Shown: positions 12,180 through 20,063 of the stretch, piece by piece
How the letters are laid out: every line of letters begins with the position of its first letter
Numbering within the stretch: the first letter of the stretch is position 1
NCBI RefSeq assembly: GCF_004342285.1
Contig: NZ_SMCV01000011.1
Span: 124,001 to 188,000 of the forward strand
Reading direction: 5' to 3'
DNA length: 64,000 nucleotides
Source: Klebsiella sp. BIGb0138
Lineage (GTDB): Bacteria > Pseudomonadota > Gammaproteobacteria > Enterobacterales > Enterobacteriaceae
Made by a program: the position numbers and the translations under genes
The notes under the pieces: generated by a model
Told to the model about the DNA's origin: nothing
The model's database searches: none
Seen by the model: only the letters and a program-made list of their open reading frames with translations

Positions 12180-12216
12180 ATTACCTGTAAGGTAATGAAG
12201 TAACATAAAATGTTAT
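12180..12216. promoter_or_regulatory. Paired operator palindromes upstream of madR
   Basis: ATTACCTGTAAGGTAAT (12180-12196) is a perfect 7-3-7 palindrome. GTAACATAAAATGTTAT (12200-12216) is a near-perfect variant. Their centres (12188, 12208) are 20 bp apart, two helical turns, the spacing expected for a LysR-type tetramer. The same motif recurs before madG, madF, the amidase/membrane-protein pair and madK. Confidence 0.7.
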
Positions 12217-12256
12217 AGGCAAGCTCTGTCAAGTCTGTATTTGTAGTTTACTTTTT

Positions 12257-12265
12257 TGCTATACT
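12257..12265 (+). promoter_or_regulatory. Extended -10 promoter of madR
   Basis: TGC-TATACT is an extended -10 element with five of six consensus bases. No good -35 hexamer is visible at 17 bp, as is usual for this class. The operators lie about 45-80 bp upstream. Confidence 0.45.
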
Positions 12266-12497
12266 CGGCAAATCAAATTTGTTGGCATTATCAGCAGTGA
12301 AATTATAAATCAAGTCATCTCCTTCAAATATGCTGAACTATTCTATCCAGTACATAATGAAAGTTCATTTAGTTATAAATAACTAACGTACAACAGCTCA
12401 CAGAATCACATATCCAGTCTAAATTCCAACGTGATATGATATACATGGGCGTAAGCTCTACGTAGTAGACGGATAAATCATAAGAAGGAAATCAATT

Positions 12498-13412
12498 ATG
12501 TTTAAGGGAATCACCTTAAGAAAATTAGAGATTTTTCTTTCATACATGCAAAACAGAAATATTGCACAAACCGCTGAAGCACTCAATATCAGCAAAGTCA
12601 GCGTTCACCGGACCCTCCACGCACTGGAGGAAGATCTTCGTTGTGCACTTTTCATTCATCAGGGCAGATCGCTGTTTCCTCTCGACAGCGCTAACGTACT
12701 TGAGGAACAATCCACCCTTTTATTAGAACAGTTCCAACGCTGTATTCACCTTACACAAGCAGCATCCCATGAAAAGGCCAGTAAATTAAAACTTGGCATG
12801 CTGTATTCATTATCCCTTGAAACGATACCTAAATTAATCCTGGGATTGAAACAACGAAGACCACATCTTGATGTCGAATTATTGATGGCTTCAAACCAAA
12901 AATTATTAGGATTACTAAACACTCAAATGGTAGATGCTATTTTAATCTCCATTCCGGAACACTACGATACGACGAGATTCGAAACATTACCAATTTTTGA
13001 TGATGAGATATTTCTTGCTACTCCAGTGAATGTTCCTGCACCACACCATATTCCTGTAGATTTAACTCAGTATCATAATCAAAAATTTATCAGTCTCACC
13101 GAGGGCTTTGCCACATATAATGGTTTTCAGGAAGCATTTAAAATTGCCGGGTTCAAACCCGATGTAATTGTACAGGTCCAGGATATCTTCTCGCTAATGA
13201 GTCTAATCAGTTCAAATATGGGATGTGGTCTTCTTCCCGGGAGAATGAAAGGTTTATTCTCTGATAAAGTCAAGTTTTTACCACTGGAAAATCGTTTTCA
13301 GATGCAACAGCATATCGCTTTGATTTTCCCGCGTAATAGCGAGCATAATCTATTACCATTAATAGCTGAATGTCGAATGTACTCTCTCAGCTTAAACAAA
13401 AATAAGAATTAG
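12498..13412 (+). CDS. madR: LysR-type regulator of malonate utilisation
   Basis: A 304-residue LysR-type transcription factor. The winged helix-turn-helix is at residues 5-60 (TLRKLEIFLSYMQNRNIAQTAEALNISKVSVHRTLHALE), followed by the linker helix and a two-lobe effector domain from about residue 92. The composition resembles the MdcR group that controls malonate decarboxylase genes in Klebsiella; madR is my descriptive name. An AAGGA site precedes the ATG. It is encoded just ahead of, and in the same direction as, the decarboxylase operon, and repeated LysR-compatible palindromes occur at each promoter of the locus. Malonate is the likely inducer by analogy. Strikingly A+T-rich compared with the surrounding chromosome. 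Confidence 0.82.
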   Translation: MFKGITLRKLEIFLSYMQNRNIAQTAEALNISKVSVHRTLHALEEDLRCALFIHQGRSLFPLDSANVLEEQSTLLLEQFQRCIHLTQAASHEKASKLKLGMLYSLSLETIPKLILGLKQRRPHLDVELLMASNQKLLGLLNTQMVDAILISIPEHYDTTRFETLPIFDDEIFLATPVNVPAPHHIPVDLTQYHNQKFISLTEGFATYNGFQEAFKIAGFKPDVIVQVQDIFSLMSLISSNMGCGLLPGRMKGLFSDKVKFLPLENRFQMQQHIALIFPRNSEHNLLPLIAECRMYSLSLNKNKN

Positions 13413-13493
13413 TTTGTTTTTCCACACAAATCATTTCATCCTCATAGAATGACGATCATTCCAGTCCGTGTCTCAACTTTCACCTTTTCATTC

Positions 13494-13530
13494 ATTACAT
13501 TTTACGTAACCATATAACCTAGTATGTAAT
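13494..13530. promoter_or_regulatory. Paired operator palindromes upstream of madG
   Basis: ATTACATTTTACGTAAC (13494-13510) and ATAACCTAGTATGTAAT (13514-13530) are two variants of the locus palindrome with centres 20 bp apart, directly abutting the -35 hexamer of the decarboxylase promoter. That is where a LysR-type activator would contact RNA polymerase. Confidence 0.7.
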
Positions 13531-13557
13531 TGACAGTATCACTTATAGATTTATACT
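13530..13557 (+). promoter_or_regulatory. Sigma-70 promoter of the mad operon
   Basis: TTGACA, a 16-bp spacer, TATACT, giving a start point near 13564 and a leader of about 120 nt before madG. The -35 overlaps the last base of the downstream operator. Confidence 0.7.
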
Positions 13558-13682
13558 AATTTTAGTCACCACAAAGCATTCCATACAATATTTTCTTTCT
13601 TTACTTATTATTGATGAATCCCATTTATGGTGTTTTTACATTATTAAAAAATCATATTTCACATTCTTGATGGAAGAAAATA

Positions 13683-14654
13683 ATGCATACACTAGCGACC
13701 ATTACCCAGATAAAATCCCCCCATCACCGTCTGATGACAGAACCATTAGAAGACAGAACCGTTAATTATCGCCATTTCCAGACTGCTATTATTGGTGAAG
13801 TATTGCTGCAAGCTATTCTGCTGGAAGTGTGCTGCTCCCCTAAACCTGGACTGATCACCCCGATCTCAACTGGCGCACACCGCGATATGAACCTGCAGAC
13901 TTTCCTGCTCAGTTCTTCAGCTATTGCCCCCTGTTTTACTCTGTGCGCAGGGGCCGGATTCACTCATCGCAACCCTCTGCCGTTACTGCTAAAAAAGATC
14001 AGGCCTATTGGCATTGATTATGAACATCGCCTGCTGACGGTGACTCAGGGGGTCAACACACAGCGTGGGATCCTATTTTCCGGCTCGGTACTGGCCAGCG
14101 CTGCAGGTTATTTACATGGACAAAATCAGCCTGTTGATTGCATTTCACTTATGCATTGCGTCCAACAACTCTGCAAAGGGTTGTGCAAATCTGATTTTGC
14201 CGCCTTAAAGACCCGAGCGCCTCGAACTGCAGGCGAATTATTGTTTACGAAATACGGCGTCACCGGGATCCGAGGCGAGGCTGAACAGGGCTTCCCCACG
14301 ATCGCTCAAATTGGCTACCCGGCGTTAATCGCTGCATTCAACAAGAGGCTGCCTTTACGTCATGCATTAGTCGATTGTCTCCTGATGCTGATGACGCAGT
14401 GTGAAGACACGAACGTGTTGTGGCGGACAGGGCCGCAACAACTGGCTGAACTGAAACTCCACGCGTCAGAAATTGTTCATCGCGGCGGGATTAGTGCTCC
14501 GGGAGGTGAGGCGCGTGTTCACCAGCTTAACGAATGGTGCTGTCAGCACAGAATTAGCCCAGGCGGTTCAGCGGATCTCTTAGCCCTGAGCATCGCAGTG
14601 TATCTGCTATGCCATTCACATTTTCCCAACGACGTTACCCAGGAGAGAATATGA
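13683..14654 (+). CDS. madG: Triphosphoribosyl-dephospho-CoA synthase MadG (MdcB/CitG family)
   Basis: A 323-residue enzyme that joins ATP-derived phosphoribosyl to dephospho-CoA, making the precursor of the 2'-(5''-phosphoribosyl)-3'-dephospho-CoA prosthetic group of the decarboxylase ACP. The family core is plain: EVCCSPKPGLITPISTGAHR at about residues 55-74 and the LTVTQGVNTQRGILFSGSVL stretch near residue 119. A 40-residue N-terminal extension precedes the conserved part. It is the first gene of the mad operon, as in Malonomonas rubra where madG precedes madB. Its TGA overlaps the ATG of the next small gene (ATGA), so translation is probably coupled. Partner enzyme MadK is encoded at 26263-26916. 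Confidence 0.87.
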   Translation: MHTLATITQIKSPHHRLMTEPLEDRTVNYRHFQTAIIGEVLLQAILLEVCCSPKPGLITPISTGAHRDMNLQTFLLSSSAIAPCFTLCAGAGFTHRNPLPLLLKKIRPIGIDYEHRLLTVTQGVNTQRGILFSGSVLASAAGYLHGQNQPVDCISLMHCVQQLCKGLCKSDFAALKTRAPRTAGELLFTKYGVTGIRGEAEQGFPTIAQIGYPALIAAFNKRLPLRHALVDCLLMLMTQCEDTNVLWRTGPQQLAELKLHASEIVHRGGISAPGGEARVHQLNEWCCQHRISPGGSADLLALSIAVYLLCHSHFPNDVTQERI

Positions 14655-14776
14655 GCATCTATCAATATGCGTTTATTTGTTATTGCATCACTATCGCCAT
14701 TTCATTTGCCGTTATGGGGATCGTCGTTGGATTAAATAAAGCCATGAATAAATTAAATATTCGTGATGACGACTAA
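14651..14776 (+). CDS. 41-residue membrane protein between madG and madB, candidate gamma-type subunit
   Basis: Encodes MSIYQYAFICYCITIAISFA and 21 further residues ending NIRDDD. One hydrophobic helix (about residues 5-27) is followed by a polar tail with Lys/Asn and three final Asp. AGGAG lies 5 nt before the ATG, which overlaps the madG stop as ATGA; madB follows after 21 bp. This is the place and shape of a stripped-down OadG-like gamma subunit, which in oxaloacetate decarboxylase is a single-helix protein holding the complex together. I recall no such gene in the Malonomonas mad cluster. Too short for most annotation pipelines. That it is translated is well supported; the role is inferred. 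Confidence 0.65.
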   Translation: MSIYQYAFICYCITIAISFAVMGIVVGLNKAMNKLNIRDDD

Positions 14777-14797
14777 TAATAAAATAAGGAATTAATC

Positions 14798-16024
14798 ATG
14801 GAGATATTATTACGCCTCTTCTCGGGTATCGGGACTTTTTTTACTGAAGATCCGCTGATCGCCCTGGTCCGTTTCCTGCTCATTGTCTGTGGCTTCGCCC
14901 TCGCCTACCTCGGCTTTAAACGGAAACTGGATCCGTTAATCATGGTACCTATGGGCCTGGGAATGATCGCCATTAACGCCGGCGTATTGTTTCTGAATAA
15001 TGGCACCATCGGCACCATCATGCTGGATCCCATGGTGAGTGAAACCAACGAATTAATGTCGTTGATGCAGGTGAACTTCCTGCAACCGATTTACGCCCTG
15101 ACGTTCAGTAATGGTCTGATCGGCTGTTTAATCTATCTTGGTATCGGCACCATGAGTGATGTCAGTTTTCTGCTTGCCAGACCCTGGGCCAGCATTATCG
15201 TCGCACTGTTTGCCGAACTCGGTACGTTTGTCATGTTGGTTATCGGCTATCAGTTCTTTGGTCTGCCGCTTAATGAAGCCGCCGCTATTGCCACTATCGG
15301 CGGTGCAGATGGTCCGTTAGTGATGTTCTCGGCACTGATTATGTCGCCGAATCTGTTTGTTCCGATTGCGATTATCGCCTATTTGTACCTGACGCTGGCC
15401 TACGCAGGTTTCCCTTATCTGGTACGCCTGATGGTGCCGAAAAAATTCCGCGGCGTTGACACGGAAATGGAATACCCGCAGGTGTCTAAAAAAGCGAAAT
15501 TTATTTTTATCGTCTCCATGTGTACCCTGCTGTGCTTGTTGTTGCCTGCCGCAGCACCATTACTGTTGTCGTTTTTCGTGGGGATGGCGATTAAAGAAGC
15601 TGACATTCTTCCTTATCATAAACTGCTGGAAAGCACTATTACCTACAGTTCTACCTTCTTCCTGAGCCTTCTGCTGGGAACATTGTGCAGCGCGCAGACA
15701 CTGCTGGATCCGAAGGTTGGCATTATTCTGGTGTTGGGCATCGGCGCATTGGTTATTTCGGGTATTGGCGCATTAGCCGGCGGCTGGTTTATTTATTTCC
15801 TGTCACGGCGGAAAAATTACAGCTATAACCCGGTGGTCGGTATTTCCGGCGTCTCTTGTATGCCGACCTGTGCCAAAATTGCGCAGTATGAAGTCACAGC
15901 GGAAAACCCCTATAGCGTTATTTTACCGGTTGCCATAGGCACAACGATCAGCGGAATTATTGTCTCCGCCGTCGCCGCCGGGATATTCATGACCACATTC
16001 TCTGTGGTCACTATTTTACCGTAA
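14798..16024 (+). CDS. madB: Carboxybiotin decarboxylase, Na+ pump subunit MadB
   Basis: A 408-residue integral membrane protein of the OadB/MmdB/GcdB/MadB family. It decarboxylates carboxybiotin and couples this to Na+ export. Landmarks: TIGGADGPLVMF with Asp171 (the essential Asp203 of Klebsiella OadB) and, in the late conserved helix, Asn344, Gly348, Ser353 in NPVVGISGVS (OadB Asn373, Gly377, Ser382). The position of OadB Arg389 is Lys360 here. The last segment SGIIVSAVAAGIF is also family-typical. An AAGGA site precedes the ATG. Placement between madG and madA matches Malonomonas. This gene is what separates the locus from the soluble Mdc system. Confidence 0.92.
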   Translation: MEILLRLFSGIGTFFTEDPLIALVRFLLIVCGFALAYLGFKRKLDPLIMVPMGLGMIAINAGVLFLNNGTIGTIMLDPMVSETNELMSLMQVNFLQPIYALTFSNGLIGCLIYLGIGTMSDVSFLLARPWASIIVALFAELGTFVMLVIGYQFFGLPLNEAAAIATIGGADGPLVMFSALIMSPNLFVPIAIIAYLYLTLAYAGFPYLVRLMVPKKFRGVDTEMEYPQVSKKAKFIFIVSMCTLLCLLLPAAAPLLLSFFVGMAIKEADILPYHKLLESTITYSSTFFLSLLLGTLCSAQTLLDPKVGIILVLGIGALVISGIGALAGGWFIYFLSRRKNYSYNPVVGISGVSCMPTCAKIAQYEVTAENPYSVILPVAIGTTISGIIVSAVAAGIFMTTFSVVTILP

Positions 16025-16089
16025 TGTTTTTATCAATATCCAATGACCTGATTCACCAATGAGACTATTTATAAACTGGAGATATTGGT

Positions 16090-17757
16090 ATGTCTGAAGT
16101 AAAAAAATGGAATAAATTACAGGAAGACACCCGGCAGCGTATGGCGCAGATACAGTCGCTATTCAGACAAGGCAAAGAAATTGCTGCAGCGGACACCGTT
16201 ACATTACTGGAAGGCGTTATCCGTGCAGGCGACAGAATTAACATTGAAGGGAACAACCAGAAACAGGCCGATTTTCTGGCCGAATCCTTATGCAAGGTTG
16301 ATAAAGAAAAAATAAATCATCTGCATATGGTGCAATCAGCCGTTCCTCTGGCCGCACATCTGGAACTCTTTGAACGAGGGATCGCCGAAAAACTCGACTT
16401 TGCTTACGCGGGACCGCAATCAGAGCACCTCGCCACCGCCATCCGGGAAGGCAAAATCAAGCTCGGCGCTATTCATACGTATCTGGAGCTGTTTGCCCGC
16501 TACTTTATTGATTTGTACCCGCGCGTCTCGCTGGTCACGGCGTATGAAGCTGACCGCGAAGGCAACCTGTACACCGGTTTTAATACGGAAGATACCCCCG
16601 CCATCGTTGAAGCGACGAAATTCCGCCAGGGCATCGTCATCGCTCAGGCGAATAAGATCGTCGATAAAGTCCCGCGCGTGGATATTCCCGGCGACTGGGT
16701 CGATGTGGTGATTGAGTCGCCGCGTCCTTTTTATATCGAGCCACTGTTTACGCGCGACCCGGCATTAATTACAGACACACATGTCCTGATGGCAATGATG
16801 GCGCTGAAGGGGATCTATGCCGAATATGGCGTCAAACGCATCAATCACGGCATTGGTTTTTTCACCGCCGCCATTGAGCTTTTACTCCCCACCTATGGCG
16901 AGGAGTTGGGTCTGAAGGGAAAAGTCTGTACCCACATGGTGCTGAACCCTCATCCGACGCTGATCCCGGCGATAGAAAGCGGTTGGCTTGAGGCAATCCA
17001 TTGCTTCGGCGGCGAACTGGGAATGGAAAATTACGTGAGCCAGCGCCCGGACATTTTCACCATCGGCCCCGATGGCTCGCTGCGTTCTAACCGGGCCTTT
17101 GCCCAGACGGCTGGACACTACGCCCTCGACATGTTCATCGGCGGCACGCTGCAAATCGACAAATACGGCAACAGCAGCACCGCGACGGCTGACAGGGTCG
17201 CTGGGTTTGGCGGCGCGCCTAATATGGGATGCGATGCCAAAGGACGCCGTCACACCACAGAGGCCTGGCTGAAGTGCGGTGAGGAGTTCTCTGCTACTCA
17301 GCAGGAGTTGCTGGGTGATATGCCGCGTGGCAAGCGCCTGGTCGTACAGATCCAGGAAACCTTCCGTGAAAAAAGAGCGCCGGCGTTTGTCGATCGCCTC
17401 GATGCCTGGCAGCTGGCAGAAAATGCCAACCTGCCGTTACCGCCGGTGATGGTTTACGCCGATGATGTCACACATATCCTCAGCGAAGAAGGTATTGCCT
17501 ATCTGCATCGCTGTGTCGGTCAGGAGCAGCGGATGGCGGCAATTCGCGCCGTTGCTGGTTACACAGAACTCGGTCTGCAGGCAGATCCGGCCGAAACGGC
17601 ACGGTTGCGCGAACTTGGGCTGGTTAAAACCCCGGAAGATCTGGGTATCGACCGTCGACGCGCGAACCGTTCGCTGCTGGCAGCCAAAAATATCAAGGAA
17701 TTGATGGACTGGTCAGGTGGCTTGTACAACCCACCATCACGGTTCCGTAACTGGTAA
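16090..17757 (+). CDS. madA: Malonate decarboxylase alpha subunit (acetyl-ACP:malonate ACP transferase) MadA
   Basis: A 555-residue transferase that exchanges the acetyl group on the ACP thiol for malonyl, releasing acetate; it is the MdcA/MadA family, related to citrate lyase alpha and CoA transferases. Family-typical stretches include GDRINIEGNNQKQADFLAE near residue 50, HTYLELFARYFIDLYPRVSL near residue 134, INHGIGFFTAAIELLLPTYG near residue 250 and the glycine-rich AGFGGAPNMGCDAKGRRH near residue 376. Length agrees with family members of about 550. A GGAG site 8 nt before the ATG sets the start; 65 bp separate it from madB and 16 bp from the next gene. Confidence 0.93.
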   Translation: MSEVKKWNKLQEDTRQRMAQIQSLFRQGKEIAAADTVTLLEGVIRAGDRINIEGNNQKQADFLAESLCKVDKEKINHLHMVQSAVPLAAHLELFERGIAEKLDFAYAGPQSEHLATAIREGKIKLGAIHTYLELFARYFIDLYPRVSLVTAYEADREGNLYTGFNTEDTPAIVEATKFRQGIVIAQANKIVDKVPRVDIPGDWVDVVIESPRPFYIEPLFTRDPALITDTHVLMAMMALKGIYAEYGVKRINHGIGFFTAAIELLLPTYGEELGLKGKVCTHMVLNPHPTLIPAIESGWLEAIHCFGGELGMENYVSQRPDIFTIGPDGSLRSNRAFAQTAGHYALDMFIGGTLQIDKYGNSSTATADRVAGFGGAPNMGCDAKGRRHTTEAWLKCGEEFSATQQELLGDMPRGKRLVVQIQETFREKRAPAFVDRLDAWQLAENANLPLPPVMVYADDVTHILSEEGIAYLHRCVGQEQRMAAIRAVAGYTELGLQADPAETARLRELGLVKTPEDLGIDRRRANRSLLAAKNIKELMDWSGGLYNPPSRFRNW

Positions 17758-17773
17758 TTCAGGAGAAGAAGAA

Positions 17774-19051
17774 ATGGCGTTAAACCAACTGAATATTTGG
17801 TGTAGTGCGGCGACTCCGCGCCCGTTATCCCGGCCAATGGTGCATTTTGGCGTCGTGGGTTCTGGCGATCTGGAGGTACTGATTGAGAGCCAGAACCTGA
17901 ATGGCAAAGCGAACATCTGCATCAATACCCCCATCACCGGATTCGATGATATCTGGCGCCGGGTCATGACACGTTTTATCGACGAGAGCCAACTGGGCGA
18001 TGTGCTCATCAGCATTAATGACAATAACGCACCGCCCGCCGTCGTTGCCCTGCGTTTACAGCAGGCGCTGGCTGAACTGGAGCCCGCGAATGAATCCTCC
18101 GCTGCGAAAAGCTATCTCGAGGCTAACGCCCGCACCCGGGCTTACGGTTTAGTCGATGAGGGAACCTTTACCGAGTTAGCCGGGCCGGCTGACAGATGTA
18201 CCAGTCCGCATCTTCCGGTGCTGGGCGAAGCTGTCGAATTTGATGACGGGATCGTAACCGGAATTGGACTGCTGGGTCGCCGCCCGACCATCGTTATCTC
18301 CCAGGAAGGCCGCTTTATCGGTGGTTCGATTGGCGAAGTGGGCGGTGCCAAAATGGCCGGAGCGTTGAAGCTGGCGCTTGAGCTGTACCAGCGGTTAAGT
18401 CTCAACGATGCGCCACCGCAAGCTGAAAAATGCCCCCTGGTGCTGATCTCTTTTGAAACCGGCGGCGTGCGGTTGCATGAGGCGAACGCGGGTTTGCTGG
18501 CCCACGCCGAGGTGATGGACTTGCTTCAGGATCTTCGCCACAAAATTCCGGTCGTAGCACTGGTGGGCAGTAAGCTGGGATGTTTCGGCGGCATGGGCTT
18601 CGTTGCCGCCGCCACCGATGTCATCGTCATGAGCCAGTTCAGCCGTATTGGGCTAACCGGCCCGGAAGTCATTGAGCAGGAAATGGGGCGTGACGAATTT
18701 GACGCCTCAGATCGAGCCCTGGTGTTCCGCACTACCGGTGGGAAACATAAATACATCATGGGCGACTGTAATTTCCTTGTTGAAGACAGTATTGACGCTT
18801 TCCGCACCCAGGTGCAGAAGATTGCCAGGATGACCATGGCGGAGATCGAAGCATTAAGGCGGATCGGCAGCCCTGAACTGGTTTCCAGGCAGATGGCCAC
18901 GGTCGCGGCGGTCAGTGAACTCCAGCCAATGGATTCAGTAGATGTCTGGCGGGCGGCAGGCAATGAACCTCCGCTGGCACTGGTGGATATGTCGCTGGAA
19001 GCGTTTTTAGCCACGACCCGACGTTTCACCCCTTCTACATCCGATCGCTAA
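17774..19051 (+). CDS. madEC: MadE-MadC fusion: acyl carrier protein joined to carboxyltransferase beta subunit
   Basis: A 425-residue protein with two domains that are separate genes in the known systems. Residues 1-105 are a malonate decarboxylase ACP (MdcC/MadE): GVVGSGDLEVLIE carries Ser30, the expected attachment site of the phosphoribosyl-dephospho-CoA arm, and APPAVVALRLQQAL is the typical end. After a linker (about 105-118) residues 119-425 are the MdcD/MadC carboxyltransferase: GRFIGGSIGEVGGAKMAGA, FETGGVRLHEANAGL, GCFGGMGFVAAATD and RIGLTGPEVIEQEMG. The frame is unbroken and no ribosome site or start lies at the junction. AGGAG 8 nt before the ATG at 17774 is preferred to the upstream start at 17717, which overlaps madA. 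The role is transfer of the malonyl carboxyl group to biotin on MadF. Confidence 0.9.
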   Translation: MALNQLNIWCSAATPRPLSRPMVHFGVVGSGDLEVLIESQNLNGKANICINTPITGFDDIWRRVMTRFIDESQLGDVLISINDNNAPPAVVALRLQQALAELEPANESSAAKSYLEANARTRAYGLVDEGTFTELAGPADRCTSPHLPVLGEAVEFDDGIVTGIGLLGRRPTIVISQEGRFIGGSIGEVGGAKMAGALKLALELYQRLSLNDAPPQAEKCPLVLISFETGGVRLHEANAGLLAHAEVMDLLQDLRHKIPVVALVGSKLGCFGGMGFVAAATDVIVMSQFSRIGLTGPEVIEQEMGRDEFDASDRALVFRTTGGKHKYIMGDCNFLVEDSIDAFRTQVQKIARMTMAEIEALRRIGSPELVSRQMATVAAVSELQPMDSVDVWRAAGNEPPLALVDMSLEAFLATTRRFTPSTSDR

Positions 19052-19061
19052 GGAGAAAACA

Positions 19062-19943
19062 ATGGAGACTTTAATGGGTCAGGGACGCGCAGCTATCGAC
19101 ATGCTGGTCGATCCCGACAGTTTTCAGGAAAATCAGTTACCGGCGTTTGCCCTCCCTTGCGCAGACTACGGTCCTGGTGCGGTGGTGGGTTCCGCGCAAC
19201 TGGGGGGACGCACCTGCACGGTCATAGCCAATGACGCAATGGCTTTCAATCCGCGCTTTCCGGTGGTCTATGCCGGCATTATCGGCCTGGAAGAGGCGTA
19301 CAAAATGGCCCGCGCCGTGTATTGCTCGATTGCCGCCGACGCCAACAAGCCTATCGCTGACAAACGGACATTGCTGCTGATCGTCGATACCCCAGGGAAT
19401 GGGCCGGGAAAAGTCGAAGAAATTATTGGTATGAATAAAGCAACGGGGGCATATCAACTGGCGCTGGCTGAGGCCCGTAAGGCAGGACATCCCGTCATTG
19501 CGCTGGTGATCGGTCGTGCTATCAGTGGTGCATTCCTGTGCCACGGCTTACAGGCGGATCGCATTCTGAGCCTTAGCAGCAAATTCAACACGATGATCCA
19601 CGTTATGCCGCTTACCAGTATTGCGCGCATCACCCGGCAAAGTCTTGAGCGGCTGAGCGAGTTGGCGACCAGTAATCCGGTTTTTGCCGCAGGTCCGCAG
19701 TTCTTTTACCATCTCGGCGGTATAGAACAGCAGATCGATGGGCTCGACCAGATGCGCGATGCGCTGCTTCAGCACATGACAGAAATTCGGGCTTTAAAAT
19801 GCGAAGGGCAGCAACATCTGCTTGGCCCTGAAGGTCGCGGAAGACTCGGTTTCCATCGCGGGGGACGTAAGATTCGTACTGCGGTACAAGCTTTGATGCA
19901 GCAGCAGTTCGAGGATGTCGCGGAGCGTTATATCCAGGCGTAA
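19062..19943 (+). CDS. madD: Malonate decarboxylase carboxyltransferase gamma subunit MadD
   Basis: A 293-residue crotonase-fold carboxyltransferase subunit of the MdcE/MadD family that works with the MadC domain to move CO2 from malonyl-ACP to biotin. Recognisable segments: VVGSAQLGGRTCTVIANDAM near residue 42, LLLIVDTPGNGPGKVEEIIGMNKATGAYQLAL near residue 104 and VIALVIGRAISGAFLCHGLQADRIL near residue 146, where the glycine-rich oxyanion loop sits. AAGGAG precedes the ATG, 10 bp after madEC. An ATG four codons downstream is possible but less well placed. Length fits the family. Confidence 0.9.
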   Translation: METLMGQGRAAIDMLVDPDSFQENQLPAFALPCADYGPGAVVGSAQLGGRTCTVIANDAMAFNPRFPVVYAGIIGLEEAYKMARAVYCSIAADANKPIADKRTLLLIVDTPGNGPGKVEEIIGMNKATGAYQLALAEARKAGHPVIALVIGRAISGAFLCHGLQADRILSLSSKFNTMIHVMPLTSIARITRQSLERLSELATSNPVFAAGPQFFYHLGGIEQQIDGLDQMRDALLQHMTEIRALKCEGQQHLLGPEGRGRLGFHRGGRKIRTAVQALMQQQFEDVAERYIQA

Positions 19944-19983
19944 AGCCTGACGGTTTCGCTCCGCGAGAAGTGAGCAAGGTCTC

Positions 19984-20012
19984 CGGGGGAATGTGTCAGC
20001 CGCGTTCCCCCG
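19984..20012 (+). promoter_or_regulatory. Intra-operon hairpin between madD and madH
   Basis: CGGGGGAA at 19984-19991 pairs with TTCCCCCG at 20005-20012 (8 bp, 13-nt loop), with no T-run after it. It lies in the 120-bp madD-madH gap, the largest gap between madA and madH. It could protect the upstream mRNA from 3' decay and lower expression of the downstream activating enzyme. Confidence 0.5.
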
Positions 20013-20063
20013 AGGTAACGCATGATTCACGGGCTGTCGGTTCACACCGTAGGGAGGTTGCGG

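Larger units (their letters stand above)
11778..12497 (+). other. Long A+T-rich promoter region upstream of madR
   Basis: About 720 bp without a gene. Base composition drops clearly toward A+T from about 12150, marking the left edge of the malonate locus. It contains an inverted repeat TGTTGC/GCAACA at about 12092-12109, the paired operator-like palindromes at 12180-12216 and an extended -10 promoter at 12257-12265, leaving a leader of roughly 225 nt before madR. Confidence 0.5.

Noticed and set aside
12180-12216. Palindromes considered as mobile-element ends or attachment sites of the malonate locus
   Set aside because: They recur inside the locus before individual genes in regulator-like pairs, and no transposase, integrase or tRNA lies at either edge.
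19984-20012. Hairpin considered as an operon terminator
   Set aside because: No T-run follows and madH continues the pathway directly downstream.
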